Below are positions 44,307 to 56,640 of a DNA stretch of 64,000 bases, one piece after another. The stretch comes from Symsagittifera roscoffensis (Eukaryota > Xenacoelomorpha > Acoela > Convolutidae), in contig NC_087069.1 of assembly GCF_963678635.1 (NCBI RefSeq), forward strand, positions 34,493,090 to 34,557,089. Direction: 5' to 3'. A program made the translations under genes and the position numbers. The notes beneath the pieces were generated by a model. That model was not told the origin of the DNA. It saw only the letters and a list, made by a program, of their open reading frames with translations, and did not search any database. Position 1 is the first letter of the stretch. Each line of letters opens with the position of its first letter.

Positions 44307-45656
44307 GTCGACAAAAATAAACGCAAAATCAGCTTTTTTCCCTCTATGAGATTTTAAAAGTTTGGTTTCAAAAACTTACCATTGTAACCCGGGTTTGAAA
44401 ATGCTAATTTTCTGCATTTGAATTAAGTTTTGCATCGTGGTGGACTCTTTCTTGAATACGCGGAGCAAAAAAATTGTCCATACGACGTGAAACATTCTCA
44501 GCGAAAAAGTTGAAATGATCAGTGTGGAAACCTAACTAAACTCAAACATTTCTTATTTTTCCACGCGGATTGAAAAATAAGTGCAAATGGTGAAAACTGG
44601 CGTTTTCAGACTCGGATTACAGTGGTAGGTCATTGAAACCAAACTTTGAAAGTTTCAAAGAGGGTAGCTCTGATCATTTGCTCTGGTTATACGCAAGTTT
44701 TTTCGCTGACTTTCGAAAGAAGTGTTGTCCAAAATGGACGCTCAAAACAGGCAATTTAGAGATTGGAATTCTAAATTTGCCTGTTTTCAATAACCATTTT
44801 GAAAAAAAACTTTAAATTTCAGCAAAAACTTTACACAGACCCAGAGTAAATGATCAGATCTATTTTTAAAAAATCAATTATTGATATAAGAGGTTTACCA
44901 TTTAATCCAGGTCTGAAAAAGAAACTGATTTCCTCACCTGTCCTAAGTTAAGCAGCGGGAGTGAACTTTTTCCAAAAGATTGGAAAAAAGTTTGAGTTTG
45001 TTCATGCGGCATGAAAAACTCTCAGCGAGAAAATTGAGGTATTCAATGAGAAAAATTTACAAGAATTGGCTGTTTCTTCAATTTTTACGCGATTCCAGAG
45101 ATGAAGTGCAGATGAAGAAACCGTTTTCTACGCCCTGAATTAAGCTGGGAAATCTTTGATAACAAAAGTTGATATATTTTTTATAAAAGCTCTGATCATT
45201 TGATCTTGGTCTACCAAAAACTCTGAAGAAACTCGAAGTAAAAGTTGTCCAAACCAGACAATTATAACAACCAATTTAGAGAATGAAAACCTGAAGTTGA
45301 GCGTAATTTTGTCTTATAGTCGTATAAAAACGCTTTCATCATGCGCCTTATATTATCTCACTTCAGAAACATTAGGGAGAGGAAAAGTAAGGTGTAAATC
45401 GGAATTTTTCACTTTGCATTTGCCAGCTCATTTGAAACTGCAATGAAATTATTACAACAGTCGACAACTGCCCTTTTCCGACCCAAAAATACTGGTAAAA
45501 GCTTGAAATCAAGAACTGAGACTTTCAGAATCAGTAGTGCAGATCATTTGCTGTCTGTCAATATTACCATTTTTCTAATGTAAATTTGTTCAAAAATTGA
45601 AAGCAAGATGGTTTTTTTTAGAGTTAAAACCCAACTTTGCGTTTATTTTTGTCCAA
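44307..45656. mobile_element. Non-autonomous Tc1/mariner-like element, long form
   Basis: The left end is TA then GTCGACAAAAATAAACGCAA (from 44307). The right end, read in reverse complement, is TTGGACAAAAATAAACGCAA (ending at 45656) and is followed by TA at 45657-45658. TA target duplication and a GGACAAAA-type terminus are features of Tc1/mariner superfamily ends. No transposase frame is present. Internally it shares segments with 46927-47487, such as TTTCAGACTCGG / TTTCAGGCTCGG and GATCATTTGCTCTGGT / GATCAATTGATCTTGGT. An internal AAACAGGC..GCCTGTTT inverted repeat lies at 44744-44785. Confidence 0.7.
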
Positions 45657-46063
45657 TATTGTTGCAAAAGATTTTCTGGGGAGAAAGACTAGCCAAAATT
45701 AATTTGTACTAGGAACTGAAACATTTTGTTCTGTTGTACCCTTATAGCAAATGCTGCTGTTCGCATTTCAGAAATTGAAGGCGATCATTTGGAAACATTA
45801 TGTTTTTCATCTTTCATATCTCACCTAACAAATGAAATTATGTGAAACATAAAACATGAAAAGAAAAATTATTTGAAATTAAAGCAGCGCCGATCAAAAC
45901 TGAGTCATAGGAAATGCCAATGAAATTCAACCAATTTGTTAACAAAGTTTTATTCCCTTCTATATTCAGATCTAACACATGTCTTGCTTCTGGTGAACCA
46001 ACATAGTTAAATACAGTACAAATTATTAGGCTTAGTAGTTACAAGATTATTACAAAAAGGCAA
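45657..46063. other. Immediate 5' flank of the CAP gene
   Basis: This holds the presumed promoter and 5' untranslated region. There is a stop in the CAP frame at 46004-46006. I cannot point to a convincing TATA box or initiator. Confidence 0.4.
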
Positions 46064-49000
46064 ATGATGATTATTTCAACTTGGAACACAACAAACCTTC
46101 CGAACCCTACTTTTGCCCTGCTGGATGTTGCTTTTGTTTGTTTGATAACTTACAGAGCAGTTGCTTTCGGTATGCTTAGTTCCAATCAAGTGTTGAAAAT
46201 AGATAAGTAAGTAATCATATTTGTTTGAAGTGTGATTTGTCTGTCTCATCCTGCTAATTCAGCCTAGTTGATTTTTATAGAAGGCAATCGGAAGCTTTTT
46301 TCGATGGCCATCCACTCATGAAAACAATTTGGGGTGCACATCAAAAATTTCGAGCGAAAGCTGGATTGCCTTCAATTTCATACGACAATGGTTTGGGTAA
46401 GTTTTTTAAAAATCTTCAAAACAGCTTACTGGTTTCATTGCAAATAATAATTGATCGACAGAAACGTGATCGACTGGGAAAATTAAACTTACAAGACTGA
46501 TTAATTTGCAAAATCTTATCAGAGAATATACAAGAGGCATGGTCAGCAAGCGATAATTTATCAGCCAAAATTTTCAAGCTTTTGTACTTCACAATTCTGT
46601 TCTTAGTCAGTTTTGAATGCAAAAGGTAGTTTCAGCTTATATAAGGAGAATTAACAAAAAACAGCTATGCAGTTACGTGTATTTAAAGCTAATGAAGCCG
46701 ATATGGAAGCTGGATTTCTCATGGCGGACAGCAAAGCATCTTGTAAAAAGAAGTTTAAGCATAAAGATATCATCAGAGTGTCAAAAGCAGCAGCGGCGGC
46801 GAACCAAGGTATGTCAGACAACATTCGGTTTTCCACCAAATTCATTGCTAGCAACTCAGTTGATTTGGCTTGAAACAAAAAAAAACATATCGCTATAGTT
46901 TGTATGACAAAATTGTACGCAGACTAGTGGACAAAATTGAGCGCAAAGTCAATTTTTTTTAACTCTGAAACTCTTGTTTTCAAGAATGATTTTGAACAAA
47001 AATCTTTTTGGAGTTTAACGAAATTTGTACATGGACCAAGGGAAAATCATCGCGACTGCAAACCATCAAAAAAAAGTTTTCAAAACTTACCATTTTCTCC
47101 GGGTCTTAAAATGTCAGTTCACCACCTGCACTAAGTTTTTCAAACGTGAAACGTGTAAAAATGTAAGAGACAGCTGAATTTAGAAAATATTTACAATGAA
47201 TAACGCATAAGTTTTTCACATCGCTTGAACAACTTTTTCCCCCTCATTTGAGAAAGAGGTCACTCCATTGCAAAACTTAGTTTAGATGGTAAAAACTGAA
47301 GTTTTCAGGCTCGGAAAAAACTGGTAAAACTTTTAAAACCAAGTTTTGATAACTTCAGAGAAGGCATCTTAGATCAATTGATCTTGGTCTATTTAAAAAC
47401 TTTGTTTAACTCCCAGTGAATGTGTTGTAAAATCACCCTTGAAAACATGATTTATCAAAAATATAATTCGCACTTAATTTTGTCCATTAGTGTATTTTAG
47501 ATTTTTATATAGGTCGTAATGTTTTTTATTCAGGAAAAGAGAAACTCGTTTAAGCTCGAATTTGACTTTCTTTTGAAGTTTGACTTTTGATCTCTGTATA
47601 AAATAAATTATTTTGTCAAATTCTTTTGTTAAAAGGGAGGCAAACTTCACCTATTCAAATAGGTAAAAATCACAAAAAAAAATAATCGACTTCTAATTAT
47701 GAAAGTGGATTTCGAGTTCAGATATCCCAGCGGACTCAAAATTTCACAATATGATTCAGTAAACTAGGTTAATTTTATCAATAAAACATCAATCTTAAGT
47801 TTTTCTGGACGTTTAAAGAGCTCTAAAGCCGTAGATTTTTAGATTTAAAGGAAACATTTCTCGAAACACATGTCAAACAGCTCAAAAAAAATGTAGTATT
47901 TTTTAAACAAAAAAAATTACAAACGTATTCCAACCTACATGATTATACATACCAATTTGATTTTTGAAACTTTGTCTAGGCGTGAACTCTGCTGAGCTGC
48001 AGGGTACAAAACATAGCGATTTCTCGAGCCAAGAACTTCAGGATGTGATGAATAATTGGTATGAAACCAAAACTTCATATCAGTTTCCAGGAGGTAATGA
48101 ACCGTTTGAGTCTTGTAGCAATACCTCAAGCGCAAAAAGCTATGGATTGTTTACGCAGGTTCGCATTTAAAAATGTTCAATTAAATTGTACCAATAAGCA
48201 TTTTTTGAATAGGATACATATATCAAAAACTACTGGGCGACATAATTTTCAGGTTATCGAGCAATTGGTTTATTCTGTTTTTCTTGAACTTTAGTCTTCT
48301 CTCGGAAAGAGTCAGTAGAGGATTTAGAAAAAGGGTATGAACGTAGGCAAACGGTTTCCTCCACAGAAATGCAAGACACTGGCAACCCAACTGGTCCCCC
48401 TTTTGATGTAGTTTAAAGCATTCCTTTCCGGCTGAACGACTCTAAAAACTTTGTAAGGCGCCCAACGCAGCGCCAAAAACACGCAATTCTTTAGTCGAAA
48501 CTCCGTTAAAACCATTAAAATTGCCTGTTTGGTCTATTTCTTTGAAAAATAGAGCAAGGCACAGAATTGTTGGTCAAATCGAGGTCTTTATACTAGCTGA
48601 GAAAACGAAAAATTAATTAATTAGACCAAAAAAAAAGACAAATTTTTCGAATTTTTTAAAATCCGCCGCCTCATTCATCAATAAAACCTTGGATCGACCC
48701 CATGACAGATTGACGTTTTTTGTTTAATTCAATATCCGTGGTTTATTGGTCTTTTGACGACAATGAAACTCTAACAAATTTTTTGTTATCTTTTACGATT
48801 TACGTTTTGCATTTTTTTTTTCAAATTATATTCTATATAAATGAAGATACTTGATAAACTTTTGCAATAAAACATTCAGTTCTATTTCGTTGAGTTGCAA
48901 TTTGATTCTGGGAGCGTTGGCTTCAATTAAAAACTGGTACTTGTTCTTTTTCGTAATACCATTAAAATTTTTGTAATGAATAAAACATGAATGTGGTTCA

Positions 49001-51839
49001 GATCTCATCGTCAGAGTATTCAACAGCAGATTGTATCTTAATAAACGTTTGTTTCTATCAAAAATTTTTGATAGTTTCGGCTTTTATCAAGTGAATGATG
49101 AAACATTTACAGTTATATCAAAATGAAAGGCAAAAAATGCTTATTTAGTTCATTGAATTTTTGATAAACCTAATCCTCTATGGATATTTGATAAGGTTTG
49201 TGTAATGATTTTGCAAAAAAAAACCAATCATTTATAACTTTTTACTCCAGGCGTGTATAGTTTAAGCTATTTCAGATGTTAATTTAAATTTCTTAAAAAG
49301 ATATTCAACTAGATATCAGCTTTGCCAATCCAAAACAATATTTTTGTCTAGATATAGTTTTTGAATAATTTTATCATGGTTACGGCTTCCAATTGCCAAA
49401 AAAGAGAAGTTTCTAACCGGAAAATTGAGGATGACGCAAAAATAAACGTGATAAAAATATGTTTCGAAACGGGTTGTTTGTTTAAATTATTTAGCGGGAA
49501 AATCATATTTGAAAACGTTTTCATAATTTCAGAAAAAAATTCAATTAGTTAATTATAAAATTAAAGAAAAATCAAGGCAATACTTTTTTCTTTGAAATTG
49601 GAAAGTGGAAAAGTTTTTTTGAAGCTATCTAACGAGCTATGTTTATGCTTATGAACTTGAACTGTTTTTATCAACTTCTGTATCACCGTATAAATACAAA
49701 GTAGAAGGTTTTCTTTTTACTCTAATTTTTTTTTATTCTAGTGTTATTAGGCGGAAATATTATTCAATTTTTAGCAATAAAACAACACGTCGAAACATTC
49801 TCAGACAAATCCTTGGTCAAGATAATTCTAAATATTCTAACAATTCTCTCATTTTTTTGAAACTGAGAACTAGTTAGGTGCTATCTAGACAACTATTTTT
49901 AATATCAATTCTTTTTGTAATTGCCCTCGTTATTAAATTTTTTTGTTGTTAAGGAAGATTTCAAATTTGACATAAAAAATTTTTTTCAATAAATGTTAAA
50001 AGCGTGATTTTTGTCTTAAACAACTCATTTTGTGACGTTATTTAATGCAAGTAATCAACTCAACTCTTCAATACAGAAAGAGTATTAAAACAAAATGGCC
50101 AGCACAGCTGTAGTCAGCACATTGGTGACGTGAAATGTAAATCAATATGTCAAAATTAAAAAAACGACGAATAAAAAAAAACTTGGTAAAATCAGGTTGA
50201 GTTTCAGAATCAGTTCAAAACATTTTCGTAATTCAAAAACAAAAACAACATTGAAAATCATTTGCTAAAAAATCGATCATTTTTTTTACTCTTTTTGTAG
50301 TTAGACTTTTTTCTTTTGATTTTACGCATTTTTCAAAGTCTCAAGTTAGTTCAAGTTCAAATATACTTTTTTCGGTTTTTTATTCCTTTTCAGATTCTAA
50401 TCACATCCATTTTCTAAAGGAAACCAAACTCTTCTATCGAACAGCAAAAGTGTAACGGTCTGAAAAAACGTGATCAATTTATAGTTCCGAAAATCGAATC
50501 TTTTTTTGTAAAATTACCTCTTGATCCAAATTAATCAAAAAAGAATCAATCCTCAATTGTTCTAGAAACTTAATAAGCTTGAATATCATCGATTTTTTGT
50601 TCGAAAGTTAAGATTTTTTTAAAAGATAAGTCTTTTTTCTGTTACTTGCGTTCATTGACTCTTATTCAACTATCTGTTGACTATGTTTGTTTTGTTTTGC
50701 TGAAACTGTATGTAAAAGCACTGCTCAAATAAAACAATTATTGAGCGTAGTGAGAGAGTATTGAACGTAGTGAAGACTCTTATATAGGTCTTGATTATTT
50801 TTTTTGTTTTTTTAGGAAAAAGTCTTAAAATATTGATGCAGTTAGATATAATGCATTTCTTGAGTTCAAATGAAATTCATCTGCCGAAGGTGACATAAAT
50901 AGCACTCTTCAAATACGAACGTGGAAGTGGTGCAAAAAAATGTGAACGATTTCCAGTTTTGAAAGTGGAATATATTTTTCAGGTTTACCAGCGAAATAAA
51001 AACTTTACCTATTGATCCAGTTTTCTCAAATTGGTTTCATGATATCGAAAAAGCGCCAATCATAAACTGTTCTAGAAAGTCGAAGAGTTTAAAGGGCGTC
51101 TGTTTTTTCTTTAAAGTTTGAAAATTGAGAGTTTTTTTCAAGGAAATCAGTGTTTTTCACTAGTCATGTTTTTTTTTTGCGTTGATTACTCTTTTCCAAT
51201 CTTTGATTGGCTATGTTCAGTAATCTTTTTGGTTTAAAGTTGAAATGGGAATTCATGTTAAAGTTGAAGGGTAATAAGTTGATTTATTTTTACTCTTTTT
51301 TTCATTTGTTTAGCTTTCAGAGTTTGTTTAATTTTTTGAAGCTAATTTTTTTGTCAAACTTTAAAATCTGGCATTTGTCATTTTGTTTCAAAGGTCATTT
51401 ACAAATAGGTCCCCATGAATTCGTTCAGCGTTTCCCTAATTTGGCCAAAAAAGATTTTTGAATTCTGTTTTAGAACGATACTAAGTTCAAATGCGTTTAC
51501 TAAGCTAGAGTTTCTAACTTTCTCCAAAAAATTAACTTAGTACAATTAAATTGTTATGTTCAATTGAATTATCGTGTTCAAACTTTCATTAGGTTTTGAA
51601 ACTTTCATCAACTAAACACTGCAATTTTTTAAATCTAGATAATGTGGTCAAATAGTACACGCATGGGTTGTGGCTTTACTCCGTTTGTAAAATGTGAAAA
51701 GTCTATACTGGTGTGTATATACCAACCAAAAGGAAACATCAAGGAACATGCTTTGATGTCTGACAAGAACTACGCAGAACTGGTAGCTTCTGGAAAAAAT
51801 TTGCAAACATGCAAAACGTTAGTCAGTTACGGTTTCTAA
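46064..51839 (+). CDS. Secreted CAP/SCP-domain protein (antigen 5/PR-1 family), five exons
   Basis: Exons 46064-46206, 46263-46396, 46665-46808, 47980-48158 and 51639-51839 join in matching phases (2, 1, 1, 0) with GT/AG introns and give 266 aa ending in TAA. Residues about 17-37 form a hydrophobic stretch ending AVAFG, a likely signal peptide. The CAP domain follows: HQKFR at 74-78, the alpha-helical middle, YGLFTQIMW at 195-203 (CAP1-like signature), CGFTPF at 211-216 and LVCIYQPKGNI at 224-234 (CAP2 signature), then a Cys-containing tail. The family is extracellular and includes venom allergens and sterol- or lipid-binding proteins; the role here is unknown. The usual GEN motif reads GVN (141-143), and the His of GHFTQ reads Leu (197). 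The tandem ATG (46064 and 46067) makes the start uncertain by one residue; an upstream exon cannot be excluded. Confidence 0.88.
46927..47487. mobile_element. Non-autonomous Tc1/mariner-like element in CAP intron 3
   Basis: The left end, TA then GTGGACAAAATTGAGCGCAA, and the right end, in reverse complement ATGGACAAAATTAAGTGCGA, are imperfect inverted repeats bordered by TA (46925-46926 and 47488-47489). The interior is a shorter relative of 44307-45656. No transposase is encoded. It lies between exons 3 and 4 (intron 46809-47979) and leaves both splice sites untouched. Confidence 0.75.
48159..51638 (+). other. Long intron 4 of the CAP gene
   Basis: The 3.48-kb intron starts GTTCGC and ends TCTAG. 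It is AT-rich with long T and A runs. A less AT-rich patch at 48324-48515 holds a 63-codon minus-strand frame with several aromatic residues, unrecognised and possibly a degraded insertion. A pair of TTGAGCGTAGTGAGAG / TTGAACGTAGTGAAGA repeats lies at about 50743-50776. No further CAP exon is visible. Confidence 0.55.
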
Positions 51840-51855
51840 TATTCATTTTCGGCTC

Positions 51856-51861
51856 AATAAA
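51856..51861 (+). terminator. Poly(A) signal of the CAP gene
   Basis: AATAAA lies 17 bp after the stop codon and is followed by an AT/T-rich stretch. It fits a very short 3' untranslated region. Confidence 0.65.
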
Positions 51862-52060
51862 AATTCATTGACTTTAGTTAAAGAAGCAAAAAAGAGGTAA
51901 GTTCAGCAGCGATCAGTATTGATTGTATGTGTGTAGTTTTTGCGTTTTTTCGTCTTCATAGAAACGCAACGTTTCAACGCAACGAAAAAATTAAGGAAGG
52001 TTGTTTGAATTAGTAGTTGGTTTATTTTCGCTAACTTTTTATTGTTACCTACCTGGAACC
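51862..52060. other. Spacer between the CAP gene and element B
   Basis: Nothing is recognised except an AACGCAACG tandem at about 51965-51985. The last eight bases before the LTR, CTGGAACC, are the same as those before the left LTR of element A. Confidence 0.5.
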
Positions 52061-52433
52061 TGATCTAAACTACATTTTATTATTGGATAAATTAGATATT
52101 TTACCACTGTAAAATATTTAAAATTAACCAATCACAATCCATCTAAGTAACAACCCACTTATTTGTAAGTGCTGAAATTACTTGTAATTTCAGCACCAGA
52201 GAGATTTGAATTTAACTTAGAAATTAGTTACATCTCCAAGAGAACTTCAGCAGTTGCAATAAACCAGTATACTCTAGATCTATTGAGCCTAGCAGAGACT
52301 AAATAAACACCCTGAGACTAGTAGATATAAGAGTAAGATTAGGATCGGTATTAGACTAAGAAGTTGCACGAATCTATCCGGCCGAAAATAGGATAGCGTG
52401 ACGAGCAGACGGTGTACCCTATCCGAAATTATT
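52061..52433 (+). repeat. Element B left LTR, truncated at its 3' end
   Basis: TGATCTAAACTACATTTTAT starts the repeat, which matches both element A LTRs until about CCGAAATTA (52433). The last 20-30 bp of the LTR, the primer-binding site and about 80 bp of leader are missing. In their place a short GTTACACGATA repeat (52439 and 52463) marks the junction. The LTR hairpin is intact (52169-52181 and 52184-52196). Without a primer site this copy cannot be reverse transcribed normally. Confidence 0.85.
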
Positions 52434-53946
52434 CTTTTGTTACACGATACCCAATCCAAAATTGTTACACGATAATAACTTAATTGAAATGTCTCTACGA
52501 CTCAATAGATCAGAGCCGATATTCCGCACAATACTAGAATTACCCGGTATTGGAAGAAAACCTCGGACAAGAGACAATATACGACTACGTAGAAACCTCC
52601 CATTTAGTTTCATGGTTGTACGGCAGAAGTCAACACAAACTTTTATGTTTAGAATCTTATTAGCAATGAATTTAGATTTTCATTTGCAAACATAAAATTT
52701 TGAAGTAAATCTTCATAAGTATTTCAGGCGCTAAACAAAACTACTAATATACAATAACGATTGATAAAAAGATCTCAGATCGTTCCCTCAATTTCTGCAG
52801 TATTATAGAAAACATATTTAAAAATATTAATTAAAAAATAAAAATTAAAATTAAAAGCATGACAATTAATAGTTAGTAATTATAAATCATCCTGTTGTTC
52901 CAGCTTCATCACCTAAACATTACAGCAATCATAGGCCAGCTAACATCATTAAAAACTCAAACTTTTTACCAAATAAACTTAAACCATTTTAAACTTAAAT
53001 TTAAATTTAAACTAGATCATCAAGGCTTATCCTTGGATCTTAATAAATTTTCTATCTTATTAATTTTAAATTCTGATCATCAAGGCTTATCCTTGGATCA
53101 AAAAGAACAATTTTTTTCTCCCCCACCCACTTGTCAAGTGTCTAACGACATCAAACGTCGATTCACTATCCAACCTTTTCAAAAGACCCAGGACTAATGG
53201 AAATTTTTAATAACACTAACCATTCAAATTAGGCTAAACAGTGATGAACTTCGGTTATTCGTCCTTCACTTGAACCCTCCTCTTACCAGACCCATGATAG
53301 ATCTTAGAATTAGTAACTTTTAAATAGTATCTAACGAACTACTTGCGTTCTAATTATACCTGAACCTTGTGGATCGATTTAATATTCTCCAACCCTTGAA
53401 CACAATCACTACCCTTAAGTAAGATTAAGTAAATTAACACCTTAACTTAGACTAGCCACGAGAAAGTAAAAAATCATTCTTCGGAATTGATATACTTTTC
53501 TCTTCAACCCAAAATAACAAAACCCAGGTTAAGCTAACCAAAAAATCGTAGGGACTAACAGTCTAGGAAAATAAAAAATCACTAATAACTTCTTGCATCC
53601 CTCATCCTAAACCTTATGTCATTCAAAAATTCAGGAAACAAACAAACAATAGTTCTACATAATTGTGAAGTAGACAACCAAAAATACGATCTTGTAAAAA
53701 CCCCACATACACAAACAGTTGGACACATTTGAACAAAATGACAAACAATAAAAAAAAGAAAAATTATAAGCAAACAAAGACAAATTGCACGAAAAAGATT
53801 TTCGAAAAAAAAGAAACGCATTTTCGGAATCAGAAGCTAGCAGTTTAAACGAACTATTTAAATTAAAAGAATCAACAAATAAAAATTGTCCCATCCAAAA
53901 TCAATTATATTTGATAGTTATATATTAACAGTCATCAAACGAAAAA
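52434..53946 (+). other. Element B leader with broken small ORF
   Basis: It corresponds to 25540-27139 of element A, including the uORF equivalent (52462-52695), the twin GATCATCAAGGCTTATCCTT hairpins (53014-53038, 53075-53099) and the remains of the small basic ORF (about 53617-53900). That ORF is broken by stops (for example TGA at 53730 region) and lacks its C-terminal basic tail. Confidence 0.6.
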
Positions 53947-55113
53947 TTGAGCCACACTCAAAGTGACAAAAGTCCAGATGAAGAAGCAGTTTTTCCCTTT
54001 CTTATAGATTCACTCGATGATAGAGGACAAACACGATTTTGTAAAAACTTACTCGTAAATTTGTTTGAACCAGGAATCAGTCCATGTAAAGTAGAATTCC
54101 CGGATGTAAAAACCAAAAGACAAATTATAAAACATTATTTGAAAGACATATGTAATCTAACACAACAATACGGAACTTACACCATAGAATTCAGCACACC
54201 ACGAACAACTCATAACAAATATGTAATTCAAACAGACGATATTGAATTAGAATTTTCAAAAAAATTCATAGAATATATCAAAAGCATACAATATCATAAT
54301 TCACAAAGAGCAAACTCCATATTCACTAACGAAGTTTTTGCAATACTGAACAGTTATATATCTATATTAGAAAAAACAGAAGCTCAAAGCATATCACCAA
54401 CCGAAGCATCCAAACATACAAAAGTAAGGAATGAAATCACAGTATTTTCAACATTTTTACATATATTACGCGAAAGTTTTACCAATAATTATGTTTCACA
54501 AAACACTAAACATGATTTGCAAAAAATTTTAGCATGGTTTATAATAGATTATTTTACCCACAACCTAGATTTAATTTCACAAGCAAGAAAAAATTTCAGA
54601 CCTCAAAATACCAATGACGACACGGTCATTGCAGAACAATCAGATTACGTTTGGGACCCTGAATGGTCTCATCCAGCGTTCATAAATATTCCACGAGATA
54701 TCTCGAGTCAAGCAATAAGTACAATATCATTCCACAGATATTATGTAAACGTAATACCATTGACGATTGACGCAACACCATTAAATTATATTACATTTTT
54801 ACCTGATACACGAAATAACAGCTTAAATTCAACAGTCATACATTATGAAAATCTCAATGGAACAAGAAATCTTACACAACAAGATATTCAAACACCATCA
54901 CACTTCATAAATGAAGAAATCGTCCAAACAACAGCAACAACTACACAACAAAGTATTTCACCAATACACCCAAATCTGACAACACCAAGAAATACAAAGA
55001 CATCACTAACACAGGTAACCTTACAATCGACCGTTAAACCTTCGGTTGCTCCAAATTATTCACATATGGACTATCAAACGTATAGACCAATGACAAAACC
55101 GTCAAAAACTTGA
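53947..55113 (+). CDS. gag N-terminal domain (element B)
   Basis: A 388-codon frame is open to a TGA at 55111-55113. At the position of element A's ATG it has TTG, so normal initiation is lost. The protein begins with an acidic segment, then an alpha-helical region (DDRGQTRFCKNLLVNLFEPG; KHDLQKILAWFIIDYFTHNL) and a Thr/Gln/Ser-rich end. It is longer than typical gypsy matrix regions and I recognise no named domain. After the stop the same frame continues for about 55 codons, suggesting a late nonsense mutation. It corresponds to the part of gag deleted in element A. Confidence 0.65.
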   Translation: MSHTQSDKSPDEEAVFPFLIDSLDDRGQTRFCKNLLVNLFEPGISPCKVEFPDVKTKRQIIKHYLKDICNLTQQYGTYTIEFSTPRTTHNKYVIQTDDIELEFSKKFIEYIKSIQYHNSQRANSIFTNEVFAILNSYISILEKTEAQSISPTEASKHTKVRNEITVFSTFLHILRESFTNNYVSQNTKHDLQKILAWFIIDYFTHNLDLISQARKNFRPQNTNDDTVIAEQSDYVWDPEWSHPAFINIPRDISSQAISTISFHRYYVNVIPLTIDATPLNYITFLPDTRNNSLNSTVIHYENLNGTRNLTQQDIQTPSHFINEEIVQTTATTTQQSISPIHPNLTTPRNTKTSLTQVTLQSTVKPSVAPNYSHMDYQTYRPMTKPSKT

Positions 55114-55301
55114 AAAACGTTCACAAGAAACACTTTCGCAGAACATAATTACAATTATGCACACCAACCAAAAACAAATCAACCCCCCCAGAAAAATACA
55201 CAACATTTTGAATTACGTATGTTCACATTATTGGAATCTCCCAAATACATCGACCAATTCAGTAAATTTTCCAGATAATCCACTACCTCCGCAGGATTAT
55301 A

Positions 55302-56640
55302 GTGAAAATTACCCATTTTTTCAACAGAATAAAAATAAAACAACAACAGCCATACAACACAAACTATTTATCATCTGATGAAGATGATTATCATCAACCA
55401 GATAATTTTGCACCATATACTAAAGAATATCGCAGACAGAGACCGCGACAGGCTCAACCATCTCAAAATATGAAAATTTACCCACAAAATCCAACAGATA
55501 TACAAAATCCACAAAAAATGCATATACAAAACCCATTTAATACACAATCTTTTCAACCTATACAATCACAAAACCCAATGACTATGCATTCTTACCAACC
55601 AACTCAAATGCAAAATGAAATACCGCTACCATATTACCTACAACAACGTGAAATAACAAAAAAATCAACTTTCAAACTTTTCACAAATGCCAAATGCCGC
55701 AGAATCACTACAGATGACTATGAATCCATAATTCATAGGTGGATCATCAATAACATCGAATAAACCATTAATAGTATTCACAGGAACAGATCCTGAATGC
55801 TCTGTAGAAGATTATTTAAATGCAGTAACAGCAAATTTAATTTTGAATATAGGACCTGAACCAATTAATACACCACTCCATCAAAATTCGATACATAGAC
55901 GCAGAGCGTTAATACAATTAACACTAGATGGCGCAGCTCAAAAATGGCTTTCAGTATTACCTATAGAAATAAAATCAGACTGGAAAAAAGGTACACAAGA
56001 ATTTTCAAAATAGTTTGATTCTGAAAGAAACAAACAACATCAAAGAGTTTTATGCAACGAAATACGCAGATTACCAAATGAAACAAATAAACAAGTAGCA
56101 GTACGAATCGAAACACTAGTTCGAAAAGCATATTCACTTAATACACATGATTACAAAAACACAAAAATGACAGAAATTTTGATGATGACCTTAACACCTC
56201 AATTAAGGAAAATAGCTATAAAAAATAGAGCATCATTCGAGAACCAGATTTAGATTTTAGAAAATTATTAGATAAACTAGAACGAGCAAAAGTCACAATG
56301 AAACTCGAAGAAAGAGAAAATTTAAAACTACAATATGTTAATCGGATACAAACAAATACTACACATATAAATAACATACAAGAATCAGACACAGACCTGA
56401 TTGAAAAAATTACTAAAAACTTAACATCTACGAACGAAATCCAAACTTTAAAGGCAAACCATCTTTCAAAAAATGGTGTAATTACTGCCGACAATACGGA
56501 CACAGTATCGCCGAATATGGACAAAAAACAACAAGACAATCAGAATAAACCTCAAAAGCATAAAGAACCAAATAAATCATTCTATCAAAACATGAAAAAA
56601 GATCAAAATCTGCCAAAAAAAAATATTTATAGTATTAATA
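55302..56640 (+). pseudogene. gag linker, capsid and knuckle (element B)
   Basis: Open block 55302-55763 is the Gln/Pro/Asn-rich linker (MKIYPQNPTD as in element A) and breaks by frameshift at about 55660. The capsid part (55764-56280) contains FTGTDPECSVEDYLNAV and DGAAQKWLSVLP coding, with a TAG at about 56011 and a 7-9 bp loss near 56230. The knuckle segment WCNYCRQYGHSIAEYGQK (about 56470-56530) has its last Cys changed to Tyr. Confidence 0.75.

Noticed and set aside
48324-48515. Minus-strand 63-codon frame in CAP intron 4 as a nested gene
   Set aside because: It is unrecognised and lacks a conserved domain, promoter or splice partners; its mixed composition more likely marks an old insertion.
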